64,000 nt of DNA from Paraburkholderia susongensis (GTDB lineage Bacteria > Pseudomonadota > Gammaproteobacteria > Burkholderiales > Burkholderiaceae), in NCBI RefSeq assembly GCF_900177725.1, contig NZ_FXAT01000004.1, positions 124,001 through 188,000 on the forward strand. Reading direction: 5' to 3'. Shown piece after piece: positions 27,433-36,500 of this stretch (within the stretch, counting starts at the first letter, position 1; each line of letters begins with the position of its first letter). The notes under the pieces are model-generated. The model was not told where the DNA came from. It saw only the letters and a list, made by a program, of their open reading frames with translations, and did not search any database. The position numbers and the translations under genes were made by a program.

Positions 27433-28008
27433 CCCCTAAACGATAAAAATCTCAAATAGAACTGATGCACTCATAGCGGGCTGCCTGGGTTGGTCTATAG
27501 GTTGGCATCAGTGAGCTAGTAGCGGGACGCTGTAGGGCTTCTGATGAGGTCCTAGCGGTGTTCTGAAGGGTGGCGTAGGGTGAGCTGAGCAAGGAAAAAA
27601 AAATAGGTGTGCTCACGCACATGCACAAACATGCACATAAGCATGAGTTGCATTACTGGAAGTCATGAGGCCAAAAAAATGGGCCAGCTCGATGACCTGA
27701 GCCAGCCCGTTAGGAGTCTGTGAATGGTGATACCGGATAACTAATCCGTTGGCAGCCTAATGGAATCAACAGCTTAGCGTTAGGTGTGCCTTAAAGCGTG
27801 ACCAGAAGGGCTCTTCCTGGCCGCGCTGCTGATGGGATGCGCGCGTGTGCGTCAGGGTTTCGCGCGTGTTACCTGATGCGCGTCAAGGAGGGTGCGGGTG
27901 CCTGTGCGTACGGGAGGGCCGCGGGGGGGGGAATTCCGCTCCGGGACTTTATCAGATACCCACTGAGATTTTTCCGGGTAACATTTAGGCCCCCGCTAGG
28001 AGACCCTT
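27433..28008. other. Non-coding zone likely to contain the phage genome ends
   Basis: Between the late genes (terminase side) and the early genes no convincing minus-strand gene is visible. It holds a terminator (27,673-27,708), a run of nine G (about 27,923-27,931) and the leader of the plus-strand gene. In T7-like linear genomes the late end and early end meet here in concatemers, so a terminal repeat is expected in or near this zone. I could not define its borders from one copy. Confidence 0.45.
27673..27708 (-). terminator. Rho-independent terminator closing the late side
   Basis: Minus strand GGGCTGGCTC-aggtcatc-GAGCTGGCCC-ATTTTTTT: 10 paired bases with two G-T pairs, then seven T. It faces transcripts coming from the terminase gene and separates them from the early promoter. 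Confidence 0.75.
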
Positions 28009-28182
28009 ATGAAACTCATACAGCTCGCCATCATGATAGCCGCAGTGCTCTCAGGCATCCGTGTCAGCAATGCCACCAACGAAGGGACCTACTTCTACAT
28101 CGGAGTGGTCATCGCTCTTGTGGTGGCTGTGTGGATGTACTGGGCTAAGCGGAGCGCTAGGGCAGCCAATAGACAATCCTAA
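28009..28182 (+). CDS. Small two-helix membrane protein, the only plus-strand gene of the prophage
   Basis: 57 residues, ATG 28009 to TAA 28182, with TAGGAGACCC upstream as a strong ribosome site. One hydrophobic helix at the N-terminus (LIQLAIMIAAVLSGI), a short polar loop (SNATNEGTY), a second helix (FYIGVVIALVVAVWMYW) and a basic tail (AKRSARAANRQS). It lies between the terminase gene and the early block, against the direction of everything else. This suggests separate expression, perhaps in the lysogen (exclusion or conversion) or as an early membrane factor. No family recognised. Confidence 0.65.
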   Translation: MKLIQLAIMIAAVLSGIRVSNATNEGTYFYIGVVIALVVAVWMYWAKRSARAANRQS

Positions 28183-28197
28183 GGGCATCTCTAGATA

Positions 28198-28232
28198 CCC
28201 TATAGATTATCTCTAAGAGTATCTCTATAGGG
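28198..28232. terminator. Symmetrical AT-rich hairpin after the plus-strand gene
   Basis: CCCTATAGA ... TCTATAGGG, a perfect 9-bp stem around a loop containing tatctctaagagtatc. It sits 15 bp after the plus-strand stop and about 90 bp after the terminase stop, so it may serve both strands or be part of a packaging/processing site. Confidence 0.5.
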
Positions 28233-28250
28233 CTTCGCCCTGCCCATTTA

Positions 28251-28294
28251 GGGCGAGAGTAAGGGTTTAGACCGCAGAATCCCCGCTCTCGCCC
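28251..28294. repeat. Dispersed 18-bp repeat (variant) inside a 9-bp-stem hairpin
   Basis: gcgagagtaagggtttag (28253-28270), one base different from the copies at 60703, 60999 and 63699. Here GGGCGAGAG pairs with CTCTCGCCC at 28286-28294, making a long stem-loop just after the terminase stop in transcript sense. Such a structure could be an RNase III-type processing site. Confidence 0.6.
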
Positions 28295-28324
28295 AGCCAG
28301 TAAGGCTTACAGCCGTTCAGCTCA

Positions 28325-30028
28325 TCATGCCCACCCATCGCCCCAATTGTCACTCGGAGGGGCATACCCAAGGACGTGTTGAGAGAACTTCTCAAGCTCC
28401 AGCCTCAGCATCTCTTCCTTGTGGTCATCCAGGACCTTCTGGGTGTCCTTGTCCATCTGCTCCACCCAGTAGGCCACAGCCATAGCCAAGGCGTCAATGC
28501 GGTCATCCTTGGCCAGCGCCCCACGCTCACGGGTGATGCGGGACATCTGGTAGAAGAGCTGGTACTGGTGGAACTTCTCATGGGGATACTCGTTGTAGTT
28601 CTCCATGTCCCGCTCAACCAGAGCTTCATCGACCACAAGCCTGTGCTGGTTCATCACTGGCTCCAGCACGTCGATGATGCGCCTTTCCTTCTGGCCGCTA
28701 CTGCGGACCTCTTCAGTGGTGCAGGGATACGTGCGGGTCAGGAACGGGGTCAGCAGTTTCGTGAACATGCCGTCACCGAAGTTAGGCTCCACGGTCACGT
28801 GCTTCACCCTGAACTTCTTAGCGACATCGGCAAGGGACTGGAGTGTTGCATCCTCATAGCCGCCCTTGAACCCACCAGCAGACAGAAGGTACAGGAAGCC
28901 ATTGAGCATAGCCACCACAGCATAGCTGGTCTCATCCCCGCCACGTCCTGATGGGTCGATGGAGAGGACACAGCCCTGATACTCAACGAAGTCCTTGGAG
29001 ACAAACAGTGGGCGATACCAGCGGTCACCCTGAAGGCCAACCGATTGGAGGTCCTTCAGCATCTGGTCAGGGCCTGATGCCCACGCCAGTTTAACCGGAG
29101 CGATGTCCATGCTGAGGTTCAGAACCATGAGGTCTGAGAGCTTCAGCGGGTACTTGTCCTGGTCTGAGAAGCTGGTGTCCAGCATGAACTGCATGGCGAA
29201 GCCGGTACGGCCATACGATGCTGAGCGCTCCAGTAGGTCCAGGTCATGGAACCGTGAGGGCTCAACAGCAGCGCCACGGCCACTGCACTGGTCAGCCAGC
29301 GTTGGGTCCTTGTCCAGCTTGCGGGCAACGAACGGAGCCAGCCGGTCACCGTAGCGAGCCCTGAGGGCAGCGTTAGGGAAACGAGCGGGCCACACACGAA
29401 CCACATACCCACGCTCAGGGAGAACGTTGTACAGGCTCATCTCGGTCTGCGGGGTGCCCAGGTAGGTGATGACACCGCCAGGAACCAGCACAGCATCGAA
29501 CTCTTTCACTGCCTCAGCCAGCTTGTCCCGCATGGTCTGGGTCAGCGCGTTGTTCGGAACCTCCACGTCATCCGCAATGATGTGCGTAGCGCGGCCACCA
29601 GTGAGCTGTCCAGTGATGCCAACGGAGCGAACTGAAGGGGCCTGGTGAGCGGAGCTTGGTCCAACGTCAAAGGCCACGATGGAATCCCGCTGGCCCTCTC
29701 GCGGCTTCAAGTGTTGAAGCAGCGGCATCTCAGCGATGAGCCGCTTGACGAACACTGAGAACGCATCAGCGCGGCCCTTCGATGCGGACACCACCAGGAT
29801 GCGCTCTTCGGGATTGCAGTACAGCAGCCACAGCACATAGGCTGCGGTGATCCAGCTCTTGCCGATGCCACGGAAGGCTTCCACAATGCGCCGCTTAGGG
29901 CCATGCTGGAGGAACCGGGCGATGTCGTATTGGACTGGGGTGGGGGTTGGCAGGTTAAGGTGACGCCACACCAGATACAGGAAGTTTCTGAAGTCTTGCT
30001 TCAGTGGGTCTACGGCTTGCTCTGTCAT
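28325..30028 (-). CDS. Terminase large subunit (T7 gp19-like)
   Basis: 567 residues, close to T7 gp19 (586). The ATPase motor has Walker A RGIGKSWITAAYVLW near residue 56 and the acidic motif HIIADDVEVPNN. The C-terminal nuclease part includes LSIDPSGRGGDETSYAVV and ends with KDDRIDALAMAVAYW, both typical acidic centres. It packages concatemeric DNA through the portal. A phage-promoter-like site lies 45 bp upstream. Confidence 0.95.
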   Translation of the reverse strand: MTEQAVDPLKQDFRNFLYLVWRHLNLPTPTPVQYDIARFLQHGPKRRIVEAFRGIGKSWITAAYVLWLLYCNPEERILVVSASKGRADAFSVFVKRLIAEMPLLQHLKPREGQRDSIVAFDVGPSSAHQAPSVRSVGITGQLTGGRATHIIADDVEVPNNALTQTMRDKLAEAVKEFDAVLVPGGVITYLGTPQTEMSLYNVLPERGYVVRVWPARFPNAALRARYGDRLAPFVARKLDKDPTLADQCSGRGAAVEPSRFHDLDLLERSASYGRTGFAMQFMLDTSFSDQDKYPLKLSDLMVLNLSMDIAPVKLAWASGPDQMLKDLQSVGLQGDRWYRPLFVSKDFVEYQGCVLSIDPSGRGGDETSYAVVAMLNGFLYLLSAGGFKGGYEDATLQSLADVAKKFRVKHVTVEPNFGDGMFTKLLTPFLTRTYPCTTEEVRSSGQKERRIIDVLEPVMNQHRLVVDEALVERDMENYNEYPHEKFHQYQLFYQMSRITRERGALAKDDRIDALAMAVAYWVEQMDKDTQKVLDDHKEEMLRLELEKFSQHVLGYAPPSDNWGDGWA

Positions 30029-30072
30029 TGACTCCAGGAAGCGTCAGGAGGCCGCACACGCATCCGGGAGAC

Positions 30073-30097
30073 ATTCCCTAGTGGAAGCGTGTGGGTA
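30073..30097 (-). promoter_or_regulatory. Phage-RNAP promoter-like site before the terminase large subunit gene
   Basis: Minus strand TTTACCCACACGCTTCCACTAGGGAATG in the 100-bp gap between the terminase small and large subunit genes. Confidence 0.6.
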
Positions 30098-30128
30098 AAA
30101 GATGGGAGCCCCGTAGAGGGGCTGTAAA

Positions 30129-30407
30129 TCAGCCGGAATCTGACTGAGGCTCATCGTCCTCACCTTCCCCGCCAACATGGCCGGGGAACGGAAGAACTTC
30201 AGCGAGCCCCTGGAGGGGCTTATTGGCGGATGGGAGGGCTTCGATGCCGTTGTCCTTGAGGAAGCTCTTGGCAACGTTAGCGAGGGCTGCAAGGCCCTTC
30301 AAATCCTCTGGGTCGGTCTTCCCCTTGAAGGCCTTGATGGCCCCCGTGAGGGTTTCAGCGATTAGACCGTGAAGCTCGTTAAGGGCCTCTTTGGATGCCT
30401 GACTCAC
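30129..30407 (-). CDS. Terminase small subunit (T7 gp18-like)
   Basis: 92 residues. MSQASKEALNELHGLIAETL and then a helical region (LKGLAALANVAKSFLKDNGI) fit the small DNA-packaging proteins of T7-like phages (T7 gp18 is 89 residues). It has an acidic tail (GEGEDDEPQSDSG). It overlaps the holin gene by 4 bp and precedes the large subunit, the usual holin-terS-terL order. Confidence 0.82.
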   Translation of the reverse strand: MSQASKEALNELHGLIAETLTGAIKAFKGKTDPEDLKGLAALANVAKSFLKDNGIEALPSANKPLQGLAEVLPFPGHVGGEGEDDEPQSDSG

Positions 30408-30703
30408 TGCGCGCGGTCCCCGCCTGAAGCGATGCCAAACTTGGCCTTCACCAGGTCTTCAAGGAAGTGGACCCCGAAGATGGCGAGCGCTGCGGAGACA
30501 CCGCACACACCTTCAATCGGGAGGTTCGGGTAGACGGCCACCACAGCGGAGGCAATCATGCTCAAGCCAGAGCCGACAATGACACGGCCGGCCACTCGCT
30601 TGAGGTTCATCGGCTCACCTTCAGACAGCAGCTTACCGAGCGTGATCGCTGCACCGATACCGGCCAGCGTAAGGAGGGTCTTCGTGTGTTCTGCGATTTG
30701 CAT
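30404..30703 (-). CDS. Holin (T7 gp17.5 position)
   Basis: 99 residues with two or three hydrophobic helices: TLLTLAGIGAAITLGKLL, VIVGSGLSMIASAVVAVY and VCGVSAALAIFGVHFLEDLV, and a charged C-terminus. It lies directly after the tailspike gene and before terS, where T7-like phages encode their holin. It would time lysis by permeabilising the inner membrane. Confidence 0.8.
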   Translation of the reverse strand: MQIAEHTKTLLTLAGIGAAITLGKLLSEGEPMNLKRVAGRVIVGSGLSMIASAVVAVYPNLPIEGVCGVSAALAIFGVHFLEDLVKAKFGIASGGDRAQ

Positions 30704-30710
30704 GGTTCTA

Positions 30711-30736
30711 GGAAAGGAAGGCCACCCGAAGGTGGC
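30711..30736 (-). terminator. Weak terminator-like stem after the tailspike gene
   Basis: Minus strand GCCACC-TTCG-GGTGGC followed by CTTCCTTTCC. The stable UUCG tetraloop hairpin lies 22 bp after the tailspike stop; the T-tract is poor, so read-through into the holin gene is likely. Confidence 0.45.
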
Positions 30737-30758
30737 TACAGGATTAGAAGGAGTGACA

Positions 30759-33200
30759 TCAGTTCGCGCTGCGCATCAGCTCGTACCAACTACCACCGCG
30801 CGCCATCAACGTAATGGTGGAGGTCCCCTTGGCGATGGCAAAGTCACTAGCCAGCTTCAGGTTACCTACGCCGTTGCGGAGCGTCACAATCCGCGATGTA
30901 GCAGCGCAGAACAGAACGAGCCGCCTACCATCGTAAGCGCCGTTGATCGTGTTGAGGTCACTGGCCGAAGCTCCGCTGTCCGTGTCCACATAGTGCCAAT
31001 CTGCGAACGCGGTAATGGCTCCGGACGAGATGGCTAGGGTTCGTGTCGAAAACCCGACGGCTACCGAGAAGATATTGTTCTCAAACTGCAAGCCGGAATA
31101 GGTTCCCGTCTTGTCCCATGAAGTTGTTTCGCCACGTACTGTGTTGTTGCGAATCGAACTCATCTGCGTTGCGCCGGTTGTGACGAATGCGGAGGAACAG
31201 CCCACAATGTCATTACCCTCAATAAGGAAGCTCTCCACTGAAGTGCGGATTCGAATTGCAGGGCCGGTCAGCGCACTAGCGAAGTTGCGTGAGATTTCCA
31301 TGCGGGCACTGTCTGTAGTGCCGTTGATGTCAATACCCACAGAGCCATTCGCTACAGTGTTTCCGACAATAGTGCAGTCTCCGATTTGCGATTCTGCAAA
31401 GATTGACGAAGCAGTGGGCGCGTTAAGGAAGTTCCCGCTCACTCGGATGCCGCTGACGTTCCGGTAACGGATGCCGTATGCCCCACCATAGGTGACGTTA
31501 TTGGCGATAACGACATTTCCGAAATTCGACAACCCAACCCGAGCGCCGTCCACAAAGATGGCAGACGTTTGGGCGTTCTTAACAACGTTGCCTTCAATAA
31601 CAAGGTTCAGGCCAATTGACGATGTGTAGGTGACAGCCTGATTAAAGAACACGATGGCGGCCACGTTCGCATCATAGTGGTTCACCACGCTGTTGTTAGA
31701 GATGATGACGTTACCGGAGTCTGCCTTAGCGCAGTACGCAGCGCCGTAGCTGTTCTTCGCCTCATTACCGCTGATAATCACCTGCTCCGCGCCAGAGTAG
31801 ATGTAGACGCAGCCGAGCACATTGCTACTTGAGATGCCGAAGTTCAGGAAGTAGTTATCCTTCACCGAGACAGTAGCAAACGCCAGGGATGTAGAACCAG
31901 GCACACGTTGAACGATCAACCCACCGCGCCCATAACTCGTAGGGGCTACCGTCTGAATCATCTGGTTGTTGCTGAAGTCAATAGCTAAGCCTTCAGACAG
32001 ACCAAGAGCCTGAGCCGCGCGTGTTGCGTTCCCAACAAGCCCATCAGTGAACAGGCAGTTTTGGATGGCTACGGAGGCAAACTCATTGGCCCCAACCGGC
32101 CCGCTGAGATAGATGTCAGAGATGCGCCCATTCCTGAACACGACTCCACTCAGGTGCAGGCGCGCGCCATTCGCAAATGAGCCACCAATAGCACCGTAGT
32201 AGCCGGTAGAGTCCGTCTGGTTTTGCTGGTTTGAATCAATCGTAAGGTTGCTAATCGCAACCCTGACATTGGCGTTATTAAAGCCGAACAGGTTTGATTC
32301 CGGTGAGTTGGCGGCCCACTTGATGGCCGTTTTAAACTTGTCCTCACCTTCCAGCGTCATGCCCGTTGCGAACACGGTGTTCGCCATGACATAGATGCCA
32401 TTCGGTAGGAAGATTGTCAGGCCGGTAGCAATCGCGCTGATAATGGCTGCTGTATCGTCGGATACCCCATCACCCTTAGCGCCGAACTGCTTGAGAGACA
32501 CCTTCCCCGCATGGTGCAGCTTCCATCGCCCGCCGTCTGCTGCCACGATGACGGTGCCGCCGTTGTCAGCGCTGGTCGTGTCGTTAGGGTCAAGCCAGAA
32601 CACACCCCCACCACCATCGCCAGCGCTGCTGTAGCCAGTAGCGAATAGGGTTGTGGCCTTGGTCTTGGACGTGGCTCGCACGGCAGTCATAGAGCTGACT
32701 ACAGGAGCCCCTACGCCATTCGCTACGAGTCCCACTAGCTGGCCCTGAACCCAGCCCATGTTGACCGCATCGGCCCCTGCAATAGGGACAGCAACGTTGG
32801 TCAGCCTGCGCATTAGGGCATCCCAGTCCTGAACCGTATTACTGTTCGGGTTGATGACCCCAAGGCGTCCTGCGTTATCGTCAAGGAACTCCTGAAGGGT
32901 GTACAGGAGCTGAAGGGTTTCAGTGTTCAGGTCGCTGTCAGTCAGCGTAGAGCCAGCGCTGTACACAACCTGGGCTGCATCCTTCGGGGTGATGCGGCGA
33001 ACATCGATGTTTGATGCGCCTACCTTGGGCGGGGTGGCGAGCTGGAGCGTGCTGCTATTGATCCAGGAATAACCTGTACCGGATGTCAGCGCTACCCCGT
33101 CCACACTGACCTGTACGTGCGAGCGATCAAGGAAGGGGAAGCTGACGGCGAAGACGGACGTAGCCCCATCTCCGCTATAAACGGACCTAGAGTAGTACAT
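30759..33200 (-). CDS. Tailspike: T7 gp17-type N-terminus with a beta-helix receptor/depolymerase body
   Basis: 813 residues. The first ~115 (YYSRSVYSGDGATSVFAVSF to LLYTLQEFLDDNAGR) match the T7 tail-fibre anchor domain. From about residue 235 a pectate-lyase-like start (SLKQFGAKGDGVSDDTAAI) opens a long series of short repeats rich in Asn and Gly (for example GNEAKNSYGAAYCAKADSGN and VIISNNSV). This is typical of right-handed parallel beta-helix enzymes. It probably binds and cleaves a surface polysaccharide of the host. It is preceded by the metallopeptidase-like gene. Confidence 0.9.
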   Translation of the reverse strand: MYYSRSVYSGDGATSVFAVSFPFLDRSHVQVSVDGVALTSGTGYSWINSSTLQLATPPKVGASNIDVRRITPKDAAQVVYSAGSTLTDSDLNTETLQLLYTLQEFLDDNAGRLGVINPNSNTVQDWDALMRRLTNVAVPIAGADAVNMGWVQGQLVGLVANGVGAPVVSSMTAVRATSKTKATTLFATGYSSAGDGGGGVFWLDPNDTTSADNGGTVIVAADGGRWKLHHAGKVSLKQFGAKGDGVSDDTAAIISAIATGLTIFLPNGIYVMANTVFATGMTLEGEDKFKTAIKWAANSPESNLFGFNNANVRVAISNLTIDSNQQNQTDSTGYYGAIGGSFANGARLHLSGVVFRNGRISDIYLSGPVGANEFASVAIQNCLFTDGLVGNATRAAQALGLSEGLAIDFSNNQMIQTVAPTSYGRGGLIVQRVPGSTSLAFATVSVKDNYFLNFGISSSNVLGCVYIYSGAEQVIISGNEAKNSYGAAYCAKADSGNVIISNNSVVNHYDANVAAIVFFNQAVTYTSSIGLNLVIEGNVVKNAQTSAIFVDGARVGLSNFGNVVIANNVTYGGAYGIRYRNVSGIRVSGNFLNAPTASSIFAESQIGDCTIVGNTVANGSVGIDINGTTDSARMEISRNFASALTGPAIRIRTSVESFLIEGNDIVGCSSAFVTTGATQMSSIRNNTVRGETTSWDKTGTYSGLQFENNIFSVAVGFSTRTLAISSGAITAFADWHYVDTDSGASASDLNTINGAYDGRRLVLFCAATSRIVTLRNGVGNLKLASDFAIAKGTSTITLMARGGSWYELMRSAN

Positions 33201-33250
33201 TGAGCCTCTGAAGGTTTGTGTAGGCTCCGCGAACGGGAGCCAGGAGGGAA

Positions 33251-33580
33251 TCAGCCGCGCGGCTTAATGAGCCACTTGGAGAACTTAGGGTTGTCCTGAA
33301 GGACACTGATGAGGCCGGAAGCGGTGGCCAGAACGAACTTCTCTTCAACCGCTTCGGAAAGCTGCACGCCCATTCCGTGGAGGATGGCGTGAAGGATTTC
33401 ATGTAGAACCGTATCGGCTTCCTCACCAGCGGGAAGTCCGTCACGTATTTCAATGCGCTGCTCCCCGCGATGGCACAAGCCGTATGCGTCAGGGAGCTGG
33501 TCTTCAGTTACATACGAGATGTCGTAACGCTTCCCCAGCACACGAATGCGCCGGGGTCTCACTGCTTTACCTTCCGCCAT
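33251..33580 (-). CDS. Small zincin-like protein (HEILH motif)
   Basis: 109 residues with ADTVLHEILHAILHGMGV, an HExxH zinc-protease motif, at about residues 55-72, and an upstream beta-rich part (GEQRIEIRDGLPA). Similar short M78/ImmA-like proteins occur among structural genes of other podoviruses. It lies between internal virion protein D and the tailspike, so a virion-maturation or host-entry role is possible. No repressor-like cleavage target is evident. Confidence 0.75.
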   Translation of the reverse strand: MAEGKAVRPRRIRVLGKRYDISYVTEDQLPDAYGLCHRGEQRIEIRDGLPAGEEADTVLHEILHAILHGMGVQLSEAVEEKFVLATASGLISVLQDNPKFSKWLIKPRG

Positions 33581-33583
33581 CTT

Positions 33584-36500
33584 TTAGTTCTGTGGGCGGG
33601 GCTTGAACTTCGGGAAGTTGCTGCTAATCATGTCGTTCACGTTACGCATCCCGAACATGTTTCCTCCGGGGATTGCGTACAGAGCATCGCGCATGTCCTT
33701 CTGGGTGATGGTGTTGGCACTGAATGGATTCAGAACGGTTCCCATAACTTGACCAGCAGACATCATCCGCATCGCTTGTGTCATCGTTGGGGTGATGAAC
33801 AGGTTGCGATTGTCCGTATTTGCAGTACCGTTGGTGAACAGCGTTTGACCGCCGCTGATTGGGTTGTACACGGTCTCCATCAAGTTCGGCATGAGACCTA
33901 GCACAGGCATCCGGGGGATGGCTCCCCATGCGATTGCAGCGGGAGAGAGCTTGTCCTTCAGCTTGTCGGGGTCGTGTGCGTAGTTGATGGATTGCTGCAT
34001 CGAGTATTCCAGCGCAGCGCCAACGAACGAGTATGCCCACTGAACGAACGTAGTCGCATCGCGATAGTGCAGGCTCTTCAGGAACTGCTTCGCATGGCCA
34101 GCCAGTACGAAGGTCTTCAGCTCCGTAAAGATTTTGCCCACGGTGGTGTGCATGAACGGGATTGACTCACCCACATCATGGTCTTGGATGGCGTCGCGAA
34201 CCTCACGGGACAGCAGCAGTTGGAACTTGCTGTACGTCTCCGGGTTGTTCTTGCTCCAGTCCTCCCAATTGACCGTCTGTGCTGCGCCGGTCTTCTGGTC
34301 CATCGTGGTGTACTTCTTCAGGGCATCATGCACATCCGGCTGGTCATCGTAGGAAACCCCCTGATGAACCATGCGCTCCCGCTGCTTCTCCGACATCTTG
34401 ACCCGCTCCGTGGCGAAGTCCAGATGCTTCTGGACCATCATGCGTCCGGTCAGGTTGCGGGATGCTGAGGTGACGTGCGAGTTACCTGAAAAGTGGTCAA
34501 CGATGTGCGATAGCGTGTTACCAGCATTCTCGTATCGCGTCAGACCACGGTCATAGGTGTAGTCCGTAATCTCATGCTGCCGGGAGTACGAAGACACATG
34601 CTCACGGCCAAAGCCGGTAATCATCTCGATGTCCCGAGCGAGCCCCAGCGTTGGCTGATGGCCAGCCCTGAAGCTACGGAGGATGCCCGTGAAGGTGGGC
34701 ATATGGAGGCGCATAGCGCGCATTGACGATAGCGCGATAGCGTTCTTCATCTCCAGGGATGCCATCAGCCCAAGCTGGCCCAGCATCGTGGAGCGAGTCA
34801 CAGCGCGCGAAGCGGTCAGGAAGCGGTCAGCACGATTGAAGCTCTGAGTGGACATCGGACGGCCAGTGATGTGGTCGTAGAGGTCCTGAGCAAACTGCTT
34901 GTTGCGGTTGAACTTCTCAGCGCTCTGCGTCATCGACGCGTTTTCTTCGTGATACTTCTCCGCTGCCCGCATGTGCCGCATGAACTCCGAGCGGGACCTG
35001 ATGCCGACTTCAGCCAATGCCAAGTGACCACCCATCGAATTCAGATAGCGGTCCACCAGAATGCGTGAGTCGTTCTCAAAGAGGTCCGAGAGTTTGAACG
35101 TGGAGCCGTCAGGCATGCGTTCCATGTGGTTCTCATCCAGAGCGAAGCGGTACTTCAGAGCTGGAGCTTGGCCAGCGTCCCCAGCATTACCAGCCTTGCG
35201 GTCGAACATCAGGTCCACCAGCGAGTTAATCTCGTGGTCCGACAGCCCCGCCTTGCCCAACTCATCGCGGAGCGTAACGAGGTCCTTGGAGTACAGGTGG
35301 ATGTCCTGCATGGCGTGGCTGAATTCCAGCTTCATCACCGCATCCATGAAGCTCTTAGCCTTGGAGATGTCACCAGTCAGTCCCGGAACCTGGATGGCGT
35401 TAGCCACTGCCTGATAGAGGTCATTGCCGTACTTGGCGAACGCTTGGCGGATGTTGTCCTGCCTCCACTGGCGATTCACGTACTGGGGGTTATCGGGAAG
35501 ATTATCCGCACCCTCCACGCCAGCCTTCTCCAACCGGTTACGCATCTCTGCGTAGAACTCGGTTTGAGCCTTAGCGGCCTTCTGGAGATGCGGGGCGATG
35601 TCGGGATTGGCCTTGAGAACATCAGTGTCACCACGGGCCACGCGAGAGACATCAGCATAGAACTGCCGATGAAACTGAATGGCTCTGTTCAGGGGGAGCT
35701 TGCGGGTCTTGATGGCGTCGTCATAGGCGTGGCGAGCTTCCATGTGGAATGCGCCGCCCAGCTCACGTCGATACTGAGACTTCAGCTCCGATGCTGACCA
35801 GCCCTGAGCTTCGTGCGGGTCAATGCCGATAGCATCCTTGACCAGCTTGAATCCGAGGAACTGAAGGTGCGGGTTCTCCGATTGGTTGAGGTGGGTGAAG
35901 AAGTCCCAGCGCGTGGGAACCTTCTTCCACTTCGCCATCGCCGTGGACTGCTCCCACAGGCCCTGTACAGGAGCCACCTGAGCTGCGCCGATAGAGCCGC
36001 CCAGGAACCCTGCTGCTGGCTTCGGCTCAGCACGTCCAGGGGAAAGCTCGTGGAGGTCCGAACGGTTCACCTGAGTGGTCTCCCCGGTTTCCGGGTGCTC
36101 CACTGTTAGGTCCCCGGTCTTAGGATTCTCATCGACCACGCGGCCTTCATTCATGCCCGTGCCGTCATCCCACCACACGTGCTCGTGATGGAGAGCCGGG
36201 AGCGCTTCGTCATGTGCCCGCTCGCCAGCCCAAGGAGCATCCAGGCTGCCACCACCTTCAGAGCCTTCTACAGGCTTCGCGGTGACTTCCTCAGGCTTCT
36301 TGCCGAGTGCCTTAGCGAACGCCTGCTGCATGGCGTTAGGCGCTTCGTCAGGGCCATTCACACGCGCCAGAACGTCAGCCAAGCGTTGGTCTTCGGATGC
36401 CTTAGCGATGTGGCTGTCCAAGGCCAGGTCACCGAGCTGCTTGCTCTTCAGCGCCGCTTGCTCAGCATCGTACTGGTCGAACGCATCCGTGTACTTCTTA

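Noticed and set aside
27798..28148. 116-codon plus-strand frame over the nine-G run and the 57-codon gene
   Set aside because: Arg-rich, no ribosome site, and in a different frame from the better-supported gene at 28009.
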